This document shows positions 4,137 to 7,878 of a DNA stretch of 7,878 nt, piece after piece. Position numbers and translations under genes: made by a program. Where the stretch lies: NCBI GenBank assembly GCA_017853785.1, contig JAFMIX010000091.1:1-7878 (forward strand), read 5' to 3'. Each line of letters begins with the position of its first letter. The first letter of the stretch is position 1. The notes below the pieces were generated by a model. It ran no database searches and was not told where the DNA came from. It worked only from the letters and a program-made list of their open reading frames with translations. The DNA is from Verrucomicrobiales bacterium (GTDB lineage: Bacteria > Verrucomicrobiota > Verrucomicrobiia > Limisphaerales > JAFMIX01).

Positions 4137-6566
4137 ATGAAAGTCGCCATCCGCGGCGCGGTCCAGGGAGTGGGCTTCCGTCCTTTTGTCTACCGCCTCG
4201 CCACGGAACTACACCTCAACGGCTGGGTCAACAATTCCCCCCAAGGCGTCTTCATCGAAGTCGAAGGCCCGCGCGCCGCACTCGAAATCTTCCTCCGCCG
4301 CCTCGACCCCGAGCAGCCTCCGCGCGGTTTCATCCAGAGCCTTGAATCTTCCCGCCTCGACCCCGTCGGCTACACCGGCTTCGAAATCCGCCCCAGTGAG
4401 ACCGCCGGCGAAAAAGCCGCGCTCGTCCTCCCCGACGCCGCGACCTGCCCCGATTGCCTGCGCGAAATCCTCGACCCACACAACCGCCGCTACCGCTACC
4501 CCTTCACGAACTGCACGCATTGCGGCCCGCGCTTCAGCATCATCGAATCCCTGCCCTACGACCGCGCGAACACCTCGATGAAGCAATTCACGATGTGCCC
4601 CGCGTGTGAGGCCGAATATAACGACCCTTCCAACCGCCGGTTCCACGCGCAGCCGAACGCCTGCCCCGTCTGCGGACCCCAACTGGCCCTCTGGCAAAGC
4701 AACCCCGACCGCCTCAAAGGCCGCGCCGCCAAACCGTCACCGCCCTGCCACCCGGCTCTGCGCAACGGCCATGCAGCGCTACTCGCCGCCGCCAAGGCCA
4801 TCCGCCAGGGCCAGATCGTCGCCGTCAAGGGCCTCGGCGGCTTTCACCTCATCGTCGCGGCCCATGACGAACCCGCCATCCGGCGACTCCGTGAGCGCAA
4901 GCATCGCGAAGCAAAACCATTTGCCGTCATGTTCCCCGCACTCGCCGCAGTCAAAGCCGCGTGCCTTGTCTCGCCCTTGGAAGAAACCCTTCTGCTTTCG
5001 CCTGAAGCACCGATCGTGCTGCTGCGTAAAATCGCCAAGCGACAATCGCCGATCGCCAACGCGATCGCGCCCGGCAATCCCTGCCTCGGTGTAATGCTAC
5101 CCTACACACCGCTGCATCACTTATTGCTCGCCGAACTCGGATTCCCCATCGTCTGCACCAGCGGCAACTTGAGCGACGAACCCATCTGCATCGATGAGGA
5201 CGAAGCCTACGAACGACTTCGGGAGATCGCCGACGTCTTCCTTGTCCACAACCGCCCCATCGTGCGCCATGTGGACGACTCGATAGTGCGCGTCATGCTC
5301 GGTCGCGAGATGATGCTCCGCCGCGCCCGCGGCTATGCGCCGCTGCCGGTGCAAATGCGGAATCCGGAATCCGGAATCCGGAATGAACTGCCCGGCGCGG
5401 CTGAAACCGACTCCACGCTCCGCACTCCGCACTCCGAGATCGTTCTGGCCGTCGGCGCGCACCTCAAGAACGCCGTCGCACTTTCCATCGGCAACCAGGC
5501 TTTCATCAGCCAGCACATCGGCGACCTTGAAACCGAGCAGGCGCATAGTGCGTTCCGCAAATCCGTGGCCGACCTGCCCCGACTTTACGACGCCCAACCC
5601 GCCATCGTCGCAACGGATTTGCATCCGGATTATCTCGCGACGAAGTTTGCGCAAGAAAAGACGGCGACCCGCGGCCAGAAAATTTTCGGCGTCCAGCACC
5701 ACATCGCGCATGTGCTCTCCTGCATGGCGGAGAACGAACTCGCGCCGCCCGTGCTCGGCGTCGCGTGGGACGGCACCGGCTACGGACTCGACGGCACCAT
5801 CTGGGGCGGCGAATTTTTCCGCGTCACCGAAAACAAGATCGAACGCGTCGCCCACCTCCGTCCGTTCCCGCTGCCCGGTGGCGACAAGGCGGTGAAGGAG
5901 CCGCGCCGCGTCGCGCTCGGATTGCTCTACGGGCTGATGGGAGAGGAAGTTTTTGAGCACAAGGAATTGCCGACCATCGCCGCCTTCACGACCGCCGAGT
6001 TGACCGCGCTGCGCTCGATGCTCGCGCGCGGTGTGAATTCACCCGTCACGACCAGCATGGGGCGGTTGTTCGATGCGGTCGCCTCGCTGACCGGCATCCG
6101 GCAGACGCTCGACTTTGAAGGCCAGGCCGCGATGGATCTGGAGTTCGCCCTCGACGGCGTGGAGACGGAGGAACATTACCGGCTGCTGAGCGAACACGGC
6201 AGCGACGGCAAAAACCAGTCGCCCATCGTCCTCGACTGGGCGGTGTTGCTTGCAGGCATTCTCGCCGATGTGCGCCACGGCGTGGATGTGGAAATCATTT
6301 CGGCCAGATTTCACAACGCCCTGCGCCACTCCGCCGTGGGCGTGGCCAACCGCATCGGCGAAGTCCGCGTGGCCTTGAGCGGCGGCTGTTTCCAGAACCG
6401 TTACCTCACCGAAACCACCGTACGCCGGCTGCAGATGAAAGGCTTCCACCCCTACTGGCATCAACGCGTCCCGCCCAACGACGGCGGCATCGCCCTAGGC
6501 CAAGTGATGGCCGCGCGGAGAAACTTGGAACTTGGAACTCAAAACTCGATACCCGGAACTCTTTGA
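4137..6566 (+). CDS. hypF: Carbamoyltransferase for hydrogenase cyanide-ligand synthesis
   Basis: HypF turns carbamoyl phosphate and ATP into a carbamoyl-adenylate and transfers the carbamoyl group to the C-terminal cysteine of HypE, the source of the CN ligands of the [NiFe] centre. The 809-residue protein shows all domains in order: acylphosphatase-like (about 1-90, GAVQGVGFRPF, R15); a zinc-finger pair with eight cysteines (C104, C107, C126, C129, C154, C157, C176, C179); a YrdC-like domain (KGLGGFHL 231-238, SGNLSDEPI 342-350); and a Kae1-like domain (VQHHIAH with H521 and H525, then DGTGYGLDGTIWGGEFF, LSGGCFQNRYL 748-757, and PPNDGGIALGQ 779-789). The start is ATG 4137, five residues before the RG-VQGVGF motif as in relatives; no clear ribosome-binding site is seen. 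Oddities are a repeat-derived insert at 408-434, in the YrdC/Kae1 linker, and a C-terminal tail (796-809) encoded by heptad repeats. Neither breaks the frame. hypC follows after 3 bp. Confidence 0.97.
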   Translation: MKVAIRGAVQGVGFRPFVYRLATELHLNGWVNNSPQGVFIEVEGPRAALEIFLRRLDPEQPPRGFIQSLESSRLDPVGYTGFEIRPSETAGEKAALVLPDAATCPDCLREILDPHNRRYRYPFTNCTHCGPRFSIIESLPYDRANTSMKQFTMCPACEAEYNDPSNRRFHAQPNACPVCGPQLALWQSNPDRLKGRAAKPSPPCHPALRNGHAALLAAAKAIRQGQIVAVKGLGGFHLIVAAHDEPAIRRLRERKHREAKPFAVMFPALAAVKAACLVSPLEETLLLSPEAPIVLLRKIAKRQSPIANAIAPGNPCLGVMLPYTPLHHLLLAELGFPIVCTSGNLSDEPICIDEDEAYERLREIADVFLVHNRPIVRHVDDSIVRVMLGREMMLRRARGYAPLPVQMRNPESGIRNELPGAAETDSTLRTPHSEIVLAVGAHLKNAVALSIGNQAFISQHIGDLETEQAHSAFRKSVADLPRLYDAQPAIVATDLHPDYLATKFAQEKTATRGQKIFGVQHHIAHVLSCMAENELAPPVLGVAWDGTGYGLDGTIWGGEFFRVTENKIERVAHLRPFPLPGGDKAVKEPRRVALGLLYGLMGEEVFEHKELPTIAAFTTAELTALRSMLARGVNSPVTTSMGRLFDAVASLTGIRQTLDFEGQAAMDLEFALDGVETEEHYRLLSEHGSDGKNQSPIVLDWAVLLAGILADVRHGVDVEIISARFHNALRHSAVGVANRIGEVRVALSGGCFQNRYLTETTVRRLQMKGFHPYWHQRVPPNDGGIALGQVMAARRNLELGTQNSIPGTL
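5358..5384. repeat. Heptad tandem repeat inside hypF, 3.9 copies of CGGAATC
   Basis: A perfect 7-bp period runs for 27 bases. It is translated in the hypF frame as RNPESGIRN, starting at residue 408, in the linker between the YrdC-like and Kae1-like domains. Because 7 is not a multiple of 3, successive copies are read in different frames, so the peptide itself is not a repeat of one unit. Changing the copy number by anything but three units would shift the frame. Confidence 0.9.
5411..5438. repeat. Second heptad repeat inside hypF, unit CTCCGCA
   Basis: Four 7-bp units can be laid end to end: CTCCACG, CTCCGCA, CTCCGCA, CTCCGAG. The perfect part is 5418-5436 (2.7 copies). It is read in the hypF frame and includes TLRTPHSE (residues 427-434). 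With the array at 5358-5384 it brackets a segment of about 80 bp that looks inserted into the linker. Confidence 0.8.
6522..6563. repeat. Degenerate heptad array forming the 3' end of hypF
   Basis: Six 7-bp units run straight into the hypF stop: AACTTGG, AACTTGG, AACTCAA, AACTCGA, TACCCGG, AACTCTT, then TGA. Only the first 18 bases are a perfect repeat; the later units share A-C at positions 2-3 and a pyrimidine at positions 4-5. The array supplies the last 14 codons of hypF and ends 6 bp before the hypC start. Confidence 0.75.
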
Positions 6567-6569
6567 CGT

Positions 6570-6824
6570 ATGTGCCTCGCCATCCCCGGAAAAATCATCA
6601 GCGTCGCCGGTGACGAACCCACGTTCCGCACCGGCAAGGTGGACTTCGGCGGCATCGCCAAGGAAGTCAGCCTCGCCTACATCCCCGAAGCGGCGATCGG
6701 CGATTACGTCATTGTTCATGCCGGCTTGGCGTTGAGCAAAGTGGATGAGGTCGAGGCGCAGAAAGTTTTTGAATACCTCAAACGCATGAAGGAACTCGGT
6801 GAACTTGAGGAGGCCGGGCCGTGA
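6570..6824 (+). CDS. hypC: Hydrogenase assembly chaperone HypC (HypC/HybG/HupF family)
   Basis: Small cytosolic chaperone that, with HypD, carries the iron and its CN and CO ligands and then binds the hydrogenase large-subunit precursor. The 84-residue product starts MCLAIPGKI, the family signature, with the essential Cys2 that would be exposed after methionine removal. The conserved histidine is at H50 in the VHAGLAL segment, matching the usual VHxGxA pattern. The length is within the family range (about 75-95). The ATG lies 3 bp after the hypF stop with no strong ribosome-binding site of its own beyond a GGAA (6555-6558) in the repeat-derived hypF tail, so translation may depend on coupling to hypF. 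Its own stop overlaps the hypD start. The acidic C-terminal stretch (ELGELEEAGP) is variable in the family. Whether it serves one hydrogenase or several cannot be told here. Confidence 0.97.
   Translation: MCLAIPGKIISVAGDEPTFRTGKVDFGGIAKEVSLAYIPEAAIGDYVIVHAGLALSKVDEVEAQKVFEYLKRMKELGELEEAGP
6807..6813 (+). promoter_or_regulatory. Strong ribosome-binding site of hypD
   Basis: GAGGAGG ends 7 nt before the GTG at 6821, inside the hypC coding end. It is the strongest Shine-Dalgarno sequence in the window and decides the GTG start of hypD. Confidence 0.8.
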
Positions 6825-7878
6825 AATACCTCGACGAATACCGCGACGGCGCGCTCGCCCAACAACTCGCCGCCGAAATCCACCGCGTCGCCACCAAACC
6901 TTGGACCCTCATGGAAGTCTGCGGCGGCCAGACGCACGCCATCATCAAATTCGGCATTGATGAACTGCTGCCGAAACAGGTCACGCTCATCCACGGCCCC
7001 GGCTGCCCCGTGTGCGTCACGCCGCTGGAGAAGATTGACCAGGCGCTGGAAATTGCTAACCGCCCGGGCGTCATCTTCACTTCGTTCGGCGACATGCTCC
7101 GCGTGCCCGGCAGCACGACCGACCTGCTCTCCGTCAAAGCCAGTGGCGGCGACGTGCGCATCGTCTATTCCCCGCTCGACGCCGTGAAGCTCGCCGAGCA
7201 GAACCCCGCCAAGGAAGTCGTCTTCTTCGGCGTCGGCTTCGAGACCACCGCACCCGCCACGGCGATGGCTGTGTTCCAAGCCGCGCAGAAAGGGCTGAAG
7301 AATTTCTCCATGCTCATCTCGCACGTGCTCGTGCCGCCGGCCATCGAGGCGTTGATGTCCTCGCCGAACTGCCGCGTGCAAGGCTTCCTCGCCGCCGGCC
7401 ACGTTTGCGCCATCATGGGCTACGAGGAATACCCGCCGCTCGCCGCGAAATACCACGTGCCCATCGTCGTCACCGGCTTTGAGCCGCTGGACATTTTGCA
7501 AGGCATCCTGATGTGCGTGCAACAGCTCGAATCCGGCCGCGCCGAAGTTGAGAACCAATATGCCCGCGCCGTCCGCAAGCAAGGCAACCAGCCCGCGCAA
7601 CACCTCGTCCGTGAAGTCTTCCACGTCGTGCCGCGCAAGTGGCGTGGCGTCGGCGAGATTCCCGCGAGCGGCCTCGGCTTGAATTCCGCCTACGCCACAT
7701 ATGATGCGGAACTGAAATTCGGCGTCACCAACCGGCGCGTGGATGAACCCGCCGATTGCCTGAGCGGCCTCGTTCTGCAAGGCCAGATCAAGCCGCACGA
7801 ATGCCCCGCGTTCGGCAAGCGCTGCACGCCCGAACATCCGCTCGGCGCGACGATGGTCTCCAGCGAAGGCGCGTGCGC
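6821..7878 (+). CDS. hypD: Hydrogenase maturation iron-sulfur protein HypD (3' end cut by window edge)
   Basis: HypD is the [4Fe-4S] scaffold of the HypC-HypD complex on which the Fe(CN)2CO unit is assembled, receiving CN from HypE. 352 codons are present with no stop; E. coli HypD has 373, so about 20 residues are missing beyond the window. The conserved motifs are intact: CGGQTH (34-39, C34), GPGCPVC (59-65, C62 and C65), GFETTAP (139-145), and the C-terminal cysteine region from HECPAFGKRC to MVSSEGACA, which holds the cluster ligands. The start is GTG at 6821, overlapping the hypC stop as GTGA, with an excellent ribosome-binding site at 6807-6813; the product MKYLDEYRD is the normal HypD beginning. 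In most hyp operons hypE comes next, so I expect it just to the right. Codon use looks like that of its neighbours. Confidence 0.97.
   Translation, partial: MKYLDEYRDGALAQQLAAEIHRVATKPWTLMEVCGGQTHAIIKFGIDELLPKQVTLIHGPGCPVCVTPLEKIDQALEIANRPGVIFTSFGDMLRVPGSTTDLLSVKASGGDVRIVYSPLDAVKLAEQNPAKEVVFFGVGFETTAPATAMAVFQAAQKGLKNFSMLISHVLVPPAIEALMSSPNCRVQGFLAAGHVCAIMGYEEYPPLAAKYHVPIVVTGFEPLDILQGILMCVQQLESGRAEVENQYARAVRKQGNQPAQHLVREVFHVVPRKWRGVGEIPASGLGLNSAYATYDAELKFGVTNRRVDEPADCLSGLVLQGQIKPHECPAFGKRCTPEHPLGATMVSSEGAC

Noticed and set aside
5358..5438. A CRISPR-like array from the repeats in hypF
   Set aside because: Units are 7 bp, directly abutting and without spacers, and they are read through within a coding gene.
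5121..5960. A 279-codon open frame on the minus strand inside hypF
   Set aside because: It is antisense to conserved YrdC-like and Kae1-like domains of HypF and shows no motifs of its own.
6716..7837. A 373-codon open frame on the minus strand opposite hypC and hypD
   Set aside because: No recognisable domain; the composition is typical of antisense frames in GC-rich DNA, and the plus strand encodes unmistakable HypC and HypD.

Overview
The window is a GC-rich bacterial chromosome segment with one housekeeping block and one hydrogenase-maturation block. The organism is probably Gram-negative. Verrucomicrobiota is my best guess, from remembered 7-bp tandem repeats in that phylum and the look of the proteins; nothing here proves it. 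Gaps between genes are all under 300 bases. No rRNA, tRNA, CRISPR array, transposase or phage gene was recognised.

Layout. At the left edge, on the minus strand, plsY and gpsA overlap by ATGA and form a phospholipid-synthesis pair: GpsA makes sn-glycerol-3-phosphate and PlsY acylates it at the membrane. gpsA lacks only its last codons, which lie beyond base 1. Across a 65-bp spacer filled by a heptad repeat, a Gfo/Idh/MocA oxidoreductase is read on the plus strand. It converges on hypB, with a small hairpin between the two stops. hypA and hypB form a minus-strand pair (hypA first). Across a 259-bp gap, hypF, hypC and hypD run on the plus strand, and hypD is cut by the right edge. The gap holds an AT-rich part with a perfect 7+7 dyad and a GC-rich part with three inverted repeats.

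How the genes work together. HypA and HypB deliver nickel, while HypF, HypC and HypD (with HypE, expected just past the window) build and carry the Fe(CN)2CO group of [NiFe] hydrogenase. Five of the six core maturation genes are present and their diagnostic residues are intact, so the host very probably makes a [NiFe] hydrogenase. No hydrogenase subunit, maturation protease or hypE is inside the window, so the hydrogenase type cannot be told.

The least ordinary feature is a scattered family of 7-bp tandem repeats with related units. One lies between plsY and the oxidoreductase, two lie inside hypF at a domain boundary without breaking the frame, and one forms the last 14 codons of hypF. I see no clearly new biological system; the repeats and the divergent hyp control region are the parts most worth testing.
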